Below are positions 1 through 40,306 of a DNA stretch of 64,000 nt, piece after piece. Origin of the DNA: Crotophaga sulcirostris. Its lineage: Eukaryota; Chordata; Aves; Cuculiformes; Crotophagidae. Made by a program: the position numbers and the translations under genes. The stretch is taken from positions 2,503,560-2,567,559 of the forward strand of contig VYZB01000015.1 in the NCBI GenBank assembly GCA_013397455.1. Direction: 5' to 3'. Numbering within the stretch: position 1 is the stretch's first letter; the number at the start of each line of letters is the position of its first letter. The notes beneath the pieces were generated by a model. It saw only the letters and a list, made by a program, of their open reading frames with translations. It was not told the origin of the DNA and did no database searches.

Positions 1-24
1 AAAAAAAAAAAAAAAAAAAAAAAA
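1..24. repeat. Poly(A) tract at the window edge
   Basis: The window opens with 24 A residues directly before a GC-rich segment. It could be a simple A-tract or the tail of a retroposed element whose body lies outside the window. The sequence to the left is not available, so the two cannot be told apart. Confidence 0.8.
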
Positions 25-39
25 GAATTAAACGAATAA

Positions 40-620
40 TGGGCGGAACGGCGCGGCCGAACCGCGTGGTGTGCCGCAGCCCCGGGGCTGAGCTCTGCCT
101 TGCTGGGAAGCGTCTGTCCTGCCTTCCTCAAACCCAGCAGCGCTGCCGTAGGGGCAGTGGAAGTTTTAAGGTATTCGGAAAATGCAGGCTGGGCCCACGG
201 CGCGCACGCGTGTGTGTAAATACATAGTAACAGCCAAGCCACCCGCTTTTAATGAGCCAAAGGCGAGAACAAAAAAAAAAAAGGGCAGGTTGGAACGCCT
301 GGGGAGGCTTTTGCTGTCGTGTGTGCATGTCCAGCTCGCCCTTACGGCAGGGGGGCTGTTCCATTGTTTTGGAGAGTTTGTAACGCAACCTGTAGCTAGG
401 ATGTGTCTCCCTGTGAAAGGGATGTGTAAACCCGTGCTTTGTTTACGTGACGTTGGAAGGAGGGAAATGACCCCCGTGTGTGGCAGCTGGTTTTGTGGAA
501 GGCGAAGCTGCAGGCTCCCTGTGCCACCAGCTGAGCCCCCCACGTGTCCTCAGGGCTGTTCGGGGTCCCACGGGGCATCTCCAGCGCCAGCGATGGGAAC
601 CCCTGCCTCCCAGTGCTGCG
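40..620. promoter_or_regulatory. CpG-rich segment, possible promoter edge or first exon of SLC38A1
   Basis: Between about 40 and 215 I count roughly 18 CpG dinucleotides, including GGGCGG, GCGCGG and a run of CGCGCACGCG type. This is far denser than the rest of the window, where CpG is rare. GC content stays moderately high to about 620. In vertebrates such CpG-dense patches usually mark promoters or first exons, and the gene that starts downstream on the + strand is SLC38A1. I could not pick a transcription start or a convincing first-exon donor. A weak AAG|GTATTC at about 170 and a CAG|GTAAAA at about 746 are only candidates. The link to SLC38A1 is inference. Confidence 0.4.
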
Positions 621-3600
621 CTCACCTTTAGGCTTGTTGTAAAGCGTCAGGGGGGTGGAAAAAACCCCAAACTTGTTAACTGATAGAATACATTCTGGTG
701 GGGGGAGGACATTCTGAGCCAAACCAGTTTATATTAGCAGTAAAAACAGGTAAAATGGAAAAAAAGGAAGAGCATACTTGCGTCTAATTTTTGCTTCGTT
801 TATTACCAGCTTTGTTCAAAAATGCCTAAGAGGAAATTCCATCTGTTGGTGAAGGATACAGAATATCAGTAACTGCCCTTTTCAGGCTAGGAGCCCCGTG
901 ACGAAACTGACGGGTGAAACCTGTCTGACATCTAGGAATTGCCATATTGCTGGTGAGCAGAGACCTTCTGCTGTGGCTCAGTGGAAATTCACTGACTAAA
1001 ACGGGATCTGCTTCGCTGCCGTGCTGGGTGACTCCTATTTGACTTTGCCATTTAGGGATGGGGTTTTTTTTTCTTTTCTTTTTAAGAGGCACCACAGAGA
1101 GAGCACTTCAGTGAAGCACACTGCAGCATCCTCTGGCTTGTCACTTGAGACTATTTATGCCGTAGTTGGACCAACTGGGCTCTCCAGCCTGGGTGAGGAT
1201 GGGAGATGCGTTGGTAGCGAGAGCCGCGCTCCACATACCCCTGTGCAGAGGATTATTCTCCCAGTTGTTGAGGCTTCTGCAGATTGCCCTAGAACATGGA
1301 GGATCCATTGTCCTCCTTGTCCAAATCCTGCTTTTTACAAGGGTTTTAAAGGATGGAAGGGGAGGCAGTGCTCTCTCAGCCAGTCTGCTTGTGGACTGCT
1401 CTGCCTGGGTCTCAATCCTGCATTTTGTCAGGGTTTTCAGATTTGGGGGTTTGTTCTTTACCAAGGGAAGAGTGGTGACTGAGCAGAAAGGTGACTCCCC
1501 TTCCTCCCGTGCTCTCCTGTGTCTTTTCTCAGCTTGCTCATTTCTGTAGAAACATGCTCAGTGCATAGCGTGACAAAAAAACACTGTTTGAAAAGTTGGT
1601 GTTGTGGAGGCAAATAAGGTGTGAGAATATCTAAATAGTCTAAGCCTGAACTCAGTTTCCTTTCTGATAGGTATTTAGTGCTGTGACCTTAATCCAGCCC
1701 AAGAAGTTGAGTGGCCTCTCTTGGGAAGAATGGCAGCTTTTTCATGTTCCAAAGTGTTTCACAGCCCTTTTCCAGTTAACTCTCATAGTGTTTGTGTAAG
1801 CTTATCTGGTAAATATCACTCTGATTCTCTTACAGTCAAGAAAACTGAAGCAAATATATTACTTGTAAATGGGAGAGGGAATTGGGAGGTGGGAAGTGGG
1901 TTGCATATGAACTTATGCAAAGAGTTGTTCCTTCTGTAGTACAAAATTTATTTTAAATAAGAATTTCAGAGCTGCTGTTTAACCCTTATGAATTCATCTG
2001 GATAGTCTGTTTCATTGCTGTAACACATAAAGCCCCACTCGTACAGTGCTTCCACTTTCTGTGGAAGACAAGAGTTCATTTATTTGTGGTGGTGTGTTCT
2101 GGGATCTCTTTAGCAAAACCAAGACTGTTGAGAGGATTTCACAGAGAAATACAATTAGGAAAAAATGTGACTATATTCCTCTGCCAAATGCCTTCCCTTA
2201 ATTGACTGGGAAGGGCTCAAAACAAAAATGTACTTAAAACCATGTTCCTTTATGGCTCATCTTTAAGTGTTTTGCCTAAAGTAATGAATCACTGGGTGAA
2301 TCAGACCAGGATTTTATGATTTCTTATTTGCCTGCCTTTGATCAGCTGAGTGGCCTGTCCAGACTTAATCTGGGACTGTCTTCCCTTTCTTGAGGGCAGC
2401 ATGGAAGGGCAGGGTGGAGAGCGATGGGGCAGAGCAGGAACACTTTCCTGTTGCATAGCAAGGTCATGCAGTACTGAGAGAAAGGGTGACAATCCACGTT
2501 TGTGCTCATTGCTCCCTTTTTATAGCATCCTTTTCCGAGCTTCCTTCTGGAGTCTTCTGTTGCTTGTTTCCCTCCTCCCACCTTATCTTTTAACTGTTTG
2601 CATCCCTCGTGCCGCAAGGGCTGTGTGAGAGAGAAGGAGCCTGGAAACGAAAGGCGATGGCTTGCAGCCACCAAGCAAACAGCTGCTGCAGCTGGAAGGC
2701 CTTCCGTCTGCCCTTGGCCTGGCAGCACTGCTGGCAGGCAGGTCGAGCACGTGCCAGCACCTCGGTGGCTCTGCGTCGCGCCCTCCTGCCCACCAGGGCT
2801 GGGCTGCTGGCGGGGCCCTGGTGAACCCACTTCCTTCCGCCGGCTGCAGGCTGCTGCAGAGGGGCAGTACCCAGGAGCCCGAGGCAATGACATTTCCAGC
2901 ACTGCAGAGGTTTGCTCAGTGGATGTGAGTCAGTCTTTAATTTTCAAGCTCCTTGTTATCTCGGTGGCTCTTCTGTAATCTCTCCGTTTTGTCCTTCCTG
3001 TGGATGAGGAGTAAATCAGGAGCTTTATGTTCCACATGTCAGGTGTCACTAATTCTGAACAAAAAGAGGACAGTTGCTTCCCTGCTAAGTGATTTTGCTC
3101 ACTAATGCTGAACAAAAAGGACATATTTTCTTCCCCGCCTCCCAATGTGATACTGTTACGTATAAAGCTTATTGTTGCTTTTTGTCATTTAATTGAATAG
3201 TCTGTACATAGAGTTTCAGGCTCAGTGTTTCATTATTTATATCCATGGTGTCTTACTGGTCATATTGCTCTTCTTTGGAAAGAACTTTTCAAAAGTATGA
3301 GTAGAGAGGGACGTATCACATCTCAGGCTTTGCAGGAATTAAAACAGCTTGTGTGAAACTCAAGTGCTGGATTCTGATGACTCGTAACAGACCAAGAGGA
3401 ATTCTTGGCAAAAATCCCTTTGAGAAAAACTTGAGTCATATTTCAGCTTTTAAGCAAATTATCTTGAATTCTGTATTTAAAATTGCTTACCATATCTTGG
3501 AGATTTGCCATCCCCAAGACCATTGGACTGTGGATAGCACTCAGTGAATGAAGTGCCCAGTGAGTGTGCAAGGGCACGTGACAAAAAACGTACCCAGAGA

Positions 3601-5707
3601 TGGGGCGAGACGGTGTCCAACTGGGCCACTTGTCCAAATGCCTCTCGCATGCTGGGTCAGTTTTTTGGCAGCCACATGTTTTAAGATGACACTTTTTTAA
3701 TGATGTCATTTACAGAATATGAAAAAAATGGCCTGTGAATTAAGCCATCACCATTACCCCTAGGACTGATGGTGTTACTGTTAAAAACACAGTGGAGTGT
3801 TTGCTAAGGTTACACCCCTCCAATGTACAGCCCTGAAAGGATTCATGCTTCATCCAGAAGAAGAAATAAAGTTAGACTGTCTGAATCACCATATTTTTTT
3901 GAAATCCAAATTTTTGAGCCCATTACTGCTGTTGTGGAATTAGCAGCCCAGAAAACTGGAGCTGCGGGGATATTCTTTTTTATTTTATTTTTTTTTTATG
4001 TTTCAGAAGGCAACAGAGAAAACGATCCCAGTTCTTGGAATGTGTTTTAGCGGCTTGTGAAGGTCTCCGTGTCCTTGAGAAAAATAAACTCATTTTATCT
4101 TCTTGTGTCATCTCACAGTCCTCCTTCTGAAGTCTGTGACCAGTTGTAATCTTTCCCATATCCTGCAAGGACCACACGATGAATAAATTATCCACAATGG
4201 GTTTTACAAGACGTGTCGTGGGGTGTTTACAGAGAAAGCCAAGCTCCTAGGCCAGAGCAGTTCTTTTCCTACTAAAGAGAGGAACTGGATCACCTACCAA
4301 ACAGAGACCTTTAAGGTTCCTTTAGCATGGTCACTAGTTAGCTCTTTCCTGGTTCTCTCTTGGAGTGAATGCTGCTTTGAGGAGGATTATTTGCCCATCC
4401 AAGTGGAAAAGTTTGGAGTAAGAGCAAAATTCTTATTTCTTCTTGTTGATTTACTATGTGTGTGTTTGGAGAAACAAGTTTGATGGCAGGTATCTGGAAT
4501 TTTTCTTTTTGTGAGATTTAAGACTGGGCAGAGTAGTAGGCACAGTGATTGGTGGTGATTAGGATTACTACAGTCACTCTTCAGATGATCATTTACTACC
4601 TTTTAATGTGAACTAAGAATAAAGTTCAACCTAGGAACTTATGTCAACATAGCTTCTTAAATTTGCATTTATTTCATGAAATTTCTTGAATGAAAAAGCG
4701 TTAAAAGTAGAACTATTACCATGCTGCTTCCAGTATAGCTCAGGATCAATTTATGGTGAATTTTTATTAGTTCAAGCAATTTTTTTTTTCTTCCCACAGC
4801 ATTAGTGGCACTTACACCTGAGGTAGTGACTTGCTTAGCCCAGCTATACCAATGTTGGAAGTTCCCTTTAGGAACAAAGCTATTGCATTTGCAGAGAACA
4901 GCTCAGTATGGCTACAGACCCCTCCCATGGGTCCTGGAGGATTGTCCTCTGGCAACACCAAGCTGTGTTGTAAAGGCCAAGTGATGAGCCTGGAGAGGAC
5001 TTTCAGCTTGTAGGGAATACAGCTGACTGATGTGAAGCCTAGCCTTTGAGATTGTAGATTTGTGATTTATCACATCTGTGAACTTGAAATTTAAAATAGG
5101 CAATTTGAAGGTGAAATTCATATGACTACCTGTACTCTACTGACTGTGATGAAGGGTGCCTAGAGTGATTAGCAGTGATGGGTTTGCTCTGTATATGGCT
5201 TAGGTAAGGGCATCTTTGCAAAAAAAATTACAATTTGCATAGTCGTTTTTTCCAGGTATCGCACCTCTCCCACGCTTTCCCTCTGAATCTGCAAGCAGTT
5301 CACAAACTGGTTGTTATTGTTGCTATTATCATCTTAATTTTACAGATGGAGGTGCTAAGGATGAGGTGGTTGTCCTTTGCCAAAGATTTGTGATGAGTTC
5401 GTGCTGTAACAATGGACGTTTCAGTCCCCAGCCCCACTGCTCTCTCTTCACCCTCCTGGTGTTTTGGTGCTGAAATTGGGTTTTCTCATGCTTGGAAGTA
5501 CAATGCATTATTTCACTTAACAATTTTTTGTTTTCAGGGGCTTGTTTGGTGCAGGTTTTTTTAGTAAATCACTTAACTTAGCAAGAACCTGAGGCAGATT
5601 TAAAGATGTGCCTGGTGTGATGCTGCTTCAGGAACAACTCATCCGCCTGGGATCTGCTGAAACGATTGCTGGTGCTTCAGCTGGCACTGCTTGCACTAAG
5701 GTGTTCA
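621..5707. other. Gene-free stretch, probably first intron or 5' flank of SLC38A1
   Basis: Short open frames occur on both strands, but none resembles a known protein or shows exon-like borders. Composition is mixed, with a GC-richer patch at about 2590-2890. The only structure I see is an imperfect tandem duplication at 3046-3152 and a weak direct repeat at 1321-1350 and 1411-1440. If transcription starts near the CpG-rich edge, this is the 5' noncoding intron. Confidence 0.5.
3046..3152. repeat. Imperfect tandem duplication, about 53-base unit
   Basis: TCACTAATTCTGAACAAAAA begins at 3046. A near copy, TCACTAATGCTGAACAAAAA, begins at 3099. Similarity continues weakly after each copy (GGACA, then a CTTCCC-like pyrimidine stretch, then GTGAT). 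This fits one old duplication of about 53 bases that has since diverged. No function is evident. Confidence 0.6.
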
Positions 5708-5815
5708 CAGTATCACAGTATCACAGTATAACCAGGTTGGAAGAGACCTCTGAGATCATCAAGTCCAACCTATAAGCCAACACTAACACCATCTCATCAC
5801 CTAAACCATGGCACT
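5708..5815 (-). mobile_element. CR1 LINE 3'-end fragment
   Basis: The segment reads as the reverse complement of a CR1 tail. It has terminal octamer-like repeats (ATCACAGT repeated at 5712-5730), then the typical GGTTGGAAGAGACCTCTGAG and CCAACCTATAAGCC-type sequence. It is about 108 bases long, so only the extreme 3' end was inserted. Its 81 bases from 5735 differ at only six positions from the CR1 piece starting at 26050, so both belong to the same subfamily. Confidence 0.85.
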
Positions 5816-8053
5816 GTTGCTGCATCTTCGTTCAATAAGTTTTCCCTAGAATCAGAGGTTTGGTTAAAACAAAAAAAAAAAAAAGGTGGTCACTTTTGCA
5901 CTGCAAAGATTCCTTGTGAATAAACCAGCAAGCCATTTTCCTGCCAGGCTGGCCTTGCAGCATTTCGGCTCCAGAGGGGCAGAACAGCAAAGCAGGAGCT
6001 GCACGTCAGTGGGCTGTGAACTCTGCTCTCCAGCACACTGTTTACCTCACAGGAGAGCTAATTTAAGCACCTGCTTTTGAGACATTTAATGGGGAATTTA
6101 TTAAGCACAGGCAATGTCAAGGCAGTTCTGAAAATCTTCCTGGGGGTCCATGATACAAAACGGCACCCAAAAGGAAAGCTGCCCTTCTTGAATCTTAGAC
6201 AAACCTTAACACGGGTTTTTAAAGGCCAATTGATACAGATCTTGATACAGAAGTTGTCGTGTCTATTAAGGAATTGTTTATTTTAGGAACTCATGGTCAC
6301 AAGAAGCTTCAGGATTCAGCAGGCTCAGTCCTTACCACCTCAGCAGTCGCCATCTCCTGTGGCTTTATCCTTTTACAAAAAGATCATGCTTCTCTTCCAA
6401 AATAGGAAGACTATTTTATCCCCACAACCTTCGGGACGACAGTTCCAGAATGTCACTGATAAAACCACCCTCTGCTTGCTAGTCTGCATTTATTTATCAG
6501 TAGCCTAGATCCATTTATATTTTTTTTGTTTTGCCAACATTTTAATACCTGAGCAGCTGCTCCCCTGGTATCTGTAGTGGAAATCTCCACAGCGGAGTTG
6601 AAAAGGGCCCAGCTCAGATCACCCCCTCTCCTTGCACCAGGCTGTACCAGGCCCCATCTGCCACTGTAACCACATGCATAGTTGCTCCTTCAGTAGAAAA
6701 GAGCAGATCCTGCCTTGCTGTGAGCCTTGAGGCTTACCTTTAAACTTTGCACCTAAAAGTTGGATAGCTTAGGCTCTTGAGGGAATGTGAAGGGCACACG
6801 TAAATCTCAAGATAAAATTACATTTCTGAGAAAGTATTTGCAGGGAAAAAAGTGCATTTACAAAGCTGTTTTCTGCATTGTGGGGACGTAATATAAATCA
6901 GAATTATTGGGTCCTGTAAATTTAATTTGTAACAGGTAGATGTCATAACTGAACAAGTAAACTATGTCCTCCTGACTCGACAATGCCCTGCAAGAGTCGA
7001 AGATGCTCCTGCTTCTTTGGTTGCATGAAAGGAGTTTGATGGTTTTGAGGTAGCCCTGAGAATTTTAAAATATCCCCATCTGAGCGTTTACCATGTACCT
7101 CAGGGTGAATAGTTTTTTGGCAACACTGCAGAAAATTCATTCACAAAATGGGAATTGAGAGAGTTGTGGTGCAGGAGCTTGTTTGTGAATAACATCCTGT
7201 TGCCTTAGCGCCACGCTGGAGTTGTAGCTCAGCCAAGAGTGGTCGGAGTCTGGAAATCATTGGTCTTTCCGTTGATTTGCATTGCCGATAAGGAAATGTG
7301 TCACTGTAGCAGACTTGTCTGATCTGCCTTTGGTGTTATTCTTGGTGCTTTTAAGCAACACTTCTATCATCTGATCTCTAGATAATAACTGCTTGACAGA
7401 AGATATACATTACTCTTTCTTCCTACGATATATGAGCCTAGGGATTTGATTTTGTCTGTTTCTAAACTTGTTCAGAATAAGTTTAACCATACACAAAGCA
7501 TCCCCTGCACATCCTCTTTACCAAAAAACTTACCATATTCAAACACCTGGAATACAGACATTAGTAGACCAGAGTACTGGGATAACTCTATCTTTGTGTT
7601 CCATCCACTTAGCAGCAACATGGACACGAGATATTTTATATATTTTAAGTAAGAGGCAACATGGAGAACATACAGAAGATGAACATCAACGATTGAAATT
7701 GGACTTGAACAAGCAAATAATTTTTATTCCTTAATTTGTAGGTGCTTAATATTTTCCTGAAATGAATAGGAAACACATGGTTCGCTCACGAGTTTGTAAA
7801 TACAAAAAAAATCTTCAGCAGTTCATTGCAGGACTAAGTAAATTTGTGAGGTTAATTAAGTTGATCTTATTAAGGCATTTAAGGTTACTACTGTTCTGCA
7901 AAGCATTTAGGTTATAACCTGAGGTCCTTCTAACAGTACAAAACTGGTTGGTAAGGATGCTCCCTCTCATCCAGGTTTCACTGGTTTCTTCTGGTGATAT
8001 TGCCTGCTGTTGGAGGTATACATTTTGGATTTTTTTTCTTGTTTTTTATTTAG
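5816..8053. other. Gene-free stretch upstream of the start-codon exon
   Basis: There is an A-run of about 14 bases ending at 5884, then AT-rich noncoding sequence with short unsupported open frames. The last bases form a polypyrimidine tract (TTTTTTTCTTG, then TTTTTTATTTAG) that serves as the acceptor of the exon starting at 8054. I see nothing else. Confidence 0.6.
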
Positions 8054-8147
8054 GTTTCTGACACTGTGGCTGCTGTTTGCTCACAAGATACCAACCAAAC
8101 ACTAATATTTGGAGAAACACTTGGATAAGTACCGTTCCTTACCCAGG
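8054..8147 (+). other. SLC38A1: SLC38A1 5'UTR part of the start-codon exon
   Basis: This begins after the acceptor TTTATTTAG and runs 94 bases to the ATG. An in-frame TAA at 8103-8105 closes the frame upstream, so translation cannot begin further 5' in this exon. The base at -3 of the ATG is A, which is favourable. An acceptor here implies at least one noncoding exon further upstream, which I could not place. Confidence 0.8.
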
Positions 8148-35320
<27,173 letters not shown>

Positions 35321-38300
35321 AGTTCACCTTCTCCTGAAAAGAAGACACCCCTCTTTGCTACACACCAAAATCGCAACCATCCGTTCTGTTATCTATTCCA
35401 TCTTTTGTGAGTTTACTCAAATCAAATCCAAATAATGATTATCCAGTACTGAAAATAGTTTTGGGTGTATTTTCTTGTAGAAAACAAGACCCATTTTTTC
35501 AACAAGCATATCACTCTGTGCCCTGATACTGAGTTACCAGATCAGCCTAATGTCCGTCAATTATCTGTGAGACTATCTAGAGCTTTGCTCATAGAAATTC
35601 ATCACAATTAATTTGTTTCCCCTCTTCGATCCATGATTGCATTGTTCTGTTATTATCCTTAGCCCTTCAACCATAAGCCCTCCTCCTTTAGGGCAGCAGT
35701 GCCTGTTGATATCAATCTCAGCTGGAGTGATGTTAGCTCACATCCTTCCCACCACCTTTTAGACAAAACTCTGTTCTCCAGTTGTACACATCTGGTTTGT
35801 TGGTTTGTTCTGTTGCTGTTTCGTGCACCATTTGTCTCACTGGGTTAAGAGCAGCGTTTTGGTTATGGGCACAAAAGGCACCACGAGAGCGTAAATAACT
35901 ATTCCATAAACTTAGGTCCTAAATCTGTTGCCTCCCTGATGCTCTGGTCGGGGAGCCCCCTTCTGTGGCTTAGGGAAACAGACCTGTGTGCCTGTATGTC
36001 TTTGTGATGGGGTGCAGGGAGCAGGAAAACAACAACCTCCTCCACCAGCCACCACTCCGCTGGCACACTTCAGCTGGCACCTGACCAGAACCAGGCTTGG
36101 CCCCAGTCATGAGTACTTGAGCCTGAAGAGGAGCAGACTCTCAGAGACTTCCATAGGAGGTCTGCATTTTTTTAGCATAAAACTAACTTCATACTAATGC
36201 CCCACTTCTCTCAGAAAAAAACCCACCAAGCTCCAGTTTTACCAAAACCTTCACATTTAATCATACCTCATGCCTTTTCCATTCTGGGATTCACTTGTAC
36301 GTATCTTGTAAAGTCTTGTTCCTCCCTTGTGTCTTCTCCTCCTCCAGCTAAAGTCAGTGGGGGTTTGACAGCAGCCGGAGCAGGATTTGACTCACCCTGC
36401 CAAACTGCTGGATTTCTAATGGAAATTGAAATCTGTAACATTACTTTAAACAAACAGGAACACTTTTTATATTTAAAATTATTCATTTTCATTTCTCATT
36501 GATTCTCCATAACAATTGAAGAAAAGACATTCAATTACGACTGGCAAAAACACTGTAACTTGCATCTGTTGTCAACAAAATAAGCATTTGCCTAATGCCT
36601 TATAGCTGGTGTAGAGAACTACTTGTAGAGTCTCAAATGCTAAGCAGGTGATCATTAACCACCCTGAGCAGACATCTTCTATTAGTGCACTGCCAGCAGC
36701 ATAAATGTGTTCTCTTTGTGTCATTCACCATGTGAGCTAAAGAGTGTCTCAAAATATGAACCCGGCCCCCACTGAAAGAACCAATGGCTCAAGGGAGCCC
36801 TGCTTCACACCCAGGGGCTGAGTGATGCCCTCGGTGTGCTCGAGCCATACCTGTCAGTATGCAGTCACCCTCTTGTTCCTAGTAGCTGGTTCATTGCTGA
36901 CTCCCATTGTAGCTGTGGAAGGAGGCTGTCATCAGCTGTGGGGAATCTGTCATTGCAGCTTGCTCTTTTTAATGTTAGGGATGGAGAGTTTGGGATCTTG
37001 GGATTTCTGTAAGCTATTGCATTGCCCGGGTTGCTGTTGCCTTGTCCTACAAGGCTCAAAGTCCCTGAGAGCTGAGATCACAGAGCACTTCTCCAAACCC
37101 TGAAAGCTGGTTTCTGAGGGTAACATCCAGAGAGGTTAGTTTGGGGACTTCCTTGGAAGTTGGGCATTAAGATGCAGAGCATTCATGCTGCAGAAACTAA
37201 ACTTACTAAACCCAGACTTCTAGAACTGTGGCTCAGCCTAGGCAGTGAGGTACCCGACTCTGCCGATGTTCCACTGTGATCCAGAAATAAGGCAAAGCAG
37301 ACTCCATAGGCTGCTGAAGTGCTTGAAGCAGCAGCAAGAACAAAACTGGAAGCCTCCTCCCTGCAGACAAAGTGAGCAGCTAGACTGCAGAATGGGGTTC
37401 CCTTAGTCTGTCTTCTTCCTGCCCCATCAGATTTCCACTCCTTGTGGCAAAGGCTCCCAGCAAGGTCTCCAGTGCGGCGTCCTTCTTCCCAAGCACCCCT
37501 GAGCCCAGCATTTAACACATGAACTGCTGAGCTACCTAGGAATCCTGGGCTGAGGCAGCTTGTGCTTTCCAGCACCTGGTTCCAAAACCTTGCCTGTGAT
37601 GGTGCAGGTCACCAGTTTTCTCTGCAACACCTCTCTGCTGGGCTGATCCCTGCCCTGATTCCCAGAGAATTCCATCCCATAGCCTATGAGCCCAAGTGTT
37701 AGTCAAGCTTCGGAGAGAAGAACCCATACTTGGTTCCTATCTCCTCACAGCTCGTTCCAGGCATCTTCCCAGCTTGGGGTGTAAGTTTGTGGTGTGTCTT
37801 TCACAGGCACCCAACTCTCCCTGGTCACTGCAGCAGGAGCCCAGCATCTCACTCTGTTTTCTGTCTCAGCTTGCTAGGGTTGCATTTCAGGTTTTGAGGT
37901 GCCTTATAATCTCTCTGGATCTCATCCGAAAAAGCCTAACTCAAATCTGAGAATGCTGTACCATGTTATCCTCAAAATGCTCCAGGGCTCTCCTGCTTTC
38001 CTCTCCCCTTTATCCTCCTTCTGCTGATTTATGAGCAGTGCAGCTCATCTGGAGTTGTGAGAGAGGAGACCCTGGGAGCAACTTTTAAATACCCAGGTAG
38101 GAGCTAGAAATCTGGTCTGCTGCACACAGTCCCAGCAAAGTCACAACTGTGACATCTCCCTTCCACTCCCTCAATACTCGGTAGTTTCATGTCTAAAATG
38201 CCAACGAGTGAGTTTTGGCATCCAGCTTCCTTCGACTTGGAGGACTGTTGGGTGACGATTGCTACTTGCATATTCCTAAATCTCCTCCATCACTGTCCCT

Positions 38301-40082
38301 CTTCCCTCGTCTTTGCTATTCTGCCTTCTTTTCCCCAGTTTATTTGTATACTGGAGTTTTACTGGATAAATAGGGAGAAGAATGAGTTGGGTGTGTGCGT
38401 AAAGTAAAATTACTCAAGGTACTGGACTATCAAAGCATATCTTAGATACTGAAAAATAGATACCCAATATATTCAGTCTTCAAACAGACTTTGTTTCTGG
38501 GTCTCTGAAAAAAAAAAAAGAGGGAATTTTGCTTAGACTGATTTACTGGCATCATATTTATAGATATTTATGGAAAGGAATCATGTGTTTATTGATGTCT
38601 GTGGTAATGAACGTGAAATAACGTGCTTTTTGTTTTCTCATCAGGTTTATACATTCTTAACAGAATGCAATAGACCCTGCTGTAACTGTCAACATCAGTG
38701 ATGGATGACAATATTTGTATGAGGTTATCTGTAAAATGTACTGCTATTATTCAGTTCATTTGAAATAGTGAACTTGTAGCCAACGATGTACGAGTCCCAC
38801 ATTTTAGCTAGGATTTTAAGAGCACAGTGAAATGCTGTAGGAGTTTCTCTGTTGTTAAATTAATAGGATCCAGAGTACCGTATCTACTTAGTAGGTGGTA
38901 GCATGCTTTCTTTTCATAGAGAGTTTATCGCTGTTGTGAGCACTGCAAATGTCATAGACTGGATGCAAAATTGCTCCTAATAACTACAACAAAATTCTCA
39001 TTTGTGTAATAGCAACAATTGAATGGTGAGGGACAAGGAAGGACTGAACAGAAGCAGGGGCTCCTAGTGAGATTGTAGGAGTTAATCCTGCACTTAAAAG
39101 ATGGCCTTGCTGCCTCTTTTAGTCCACAGCACACTGCAAAGAAAATAGTCGTGAGCTTAAAGCACCCTTATGGTTGTAGAATACAACCGCCCTTCTCTGC
39201 CCAATGGCAAACACCCCTAGTAAGTAAAACACAATGTTATTTGGGAACAGTATCTTGGGAGCAGTGACCTCTCTGGGTGATGCTTGCCCCTGGTCAGAGG
39301 GCCAATCACAAATGCATGCAGTAGCAGAGACCTATTGTAGAGCTGACATGGACCGAGTGGTGCCCAGCCCATGCGCAGGCCCAGGGTAGAACGGCTGGTC
39401 CTGCAAGGTCAAGGATGGGGATGTCCACCAGCTCCCAAGTGCTACTTTCCTGAGCCACACACTGACCCATAGCTTGTGCTCTACTTCTAATAGGTCACAC
39501 ATGCAAATGCAGTTGGATGGTGTATGGGTTGTGTCTCTACATCTGTCTTACAATGCATAAGCACTACGGCTCTCTCTGATATTAACAGTAACAAATAATG
39601 GTATCTCTAGTTTATCTTTAAATTAATACCTTTCTTTGCTTGAACCTTACATTAAGGCGAAAGAGCATCTTGATCAAAACAAAACTCTTTCCATGTGGTG
39701 GTGTCCCACCTCCAGTCCTACTGTCCCACCCTAGTGCCTATAGGGGAAAGGCACAGCAGAATGTACTCAGCTCCATCAGCAGCTCCACAAGATGGCTTTA
39801 TTGCCTGGCACCAGGGTGCTTTCTTAGCCAATTTCCCAGAGCCCTTGGCGTCAGGAAAATCCTTATTTCCTATAACTTACATAAAGAATGTTTTATTTGT
39901 ATCTAATGTAAGGATTTCTGTAACAAACTGTGAAGAAAAAAAGATAAAGAATTATTAAAAAGTACAGGGCTGGCAAGTCTAGAATTCACAAATTGTACAC
40001 ATGCCTATGTTTCTGAAGACAAATCTATGCAGTTGTGTTGTATTGTAGGAAATTTCGTTTTTATGTACATATATATATTGTA

Positions 40083-40088
40083 AATAAA
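40083..40088 (+). promoter_or_regulatory. First canonical poly(A) signal AATAAA after the stop
   Basis: AATAAA lies in an AU-rich context and overlaps a Pumilio-type TGTAAATA at 40079-40086. It is a candidate proximal polyadenylation site of SLC38A1. Confidence 0.5.
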
Positions 40089-40300
40089 TAGGATGCTGTA
40101 TATTTTTGCAGTTGTTTATCCCGTATGATATAGAAGTGTTGAGATAGGCTCTGCATATTAAGAATAATTTTAATAGAAATACATATACTTTAGCTTCTGA
40201 CTTAGCAAAATGTATATCCTTTCCTTTCTCCCAAGAGTTCACAAGTTAAATCCTACACTTGAAATTATAATTACATGGCTAACGTAACAAGAAAAAGAGA

Positions 40301-40306
40301 AATAAA
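40301..40306 (+). promoter_or_regulatory. Poly(A) signal candidate AATAAA
   Basis: This is a canonical hexamer within the inferred 3'UTR. Use is unproven. Confidence 0.35.

Noticed and set aside
182..631. Open frame of 149 codons in the CpG-rich edge
   Set aside because: GC-rich DNA leaves long frames by chance, overlapping antisense frames are as long, and the translation is low in recognisable domain character.
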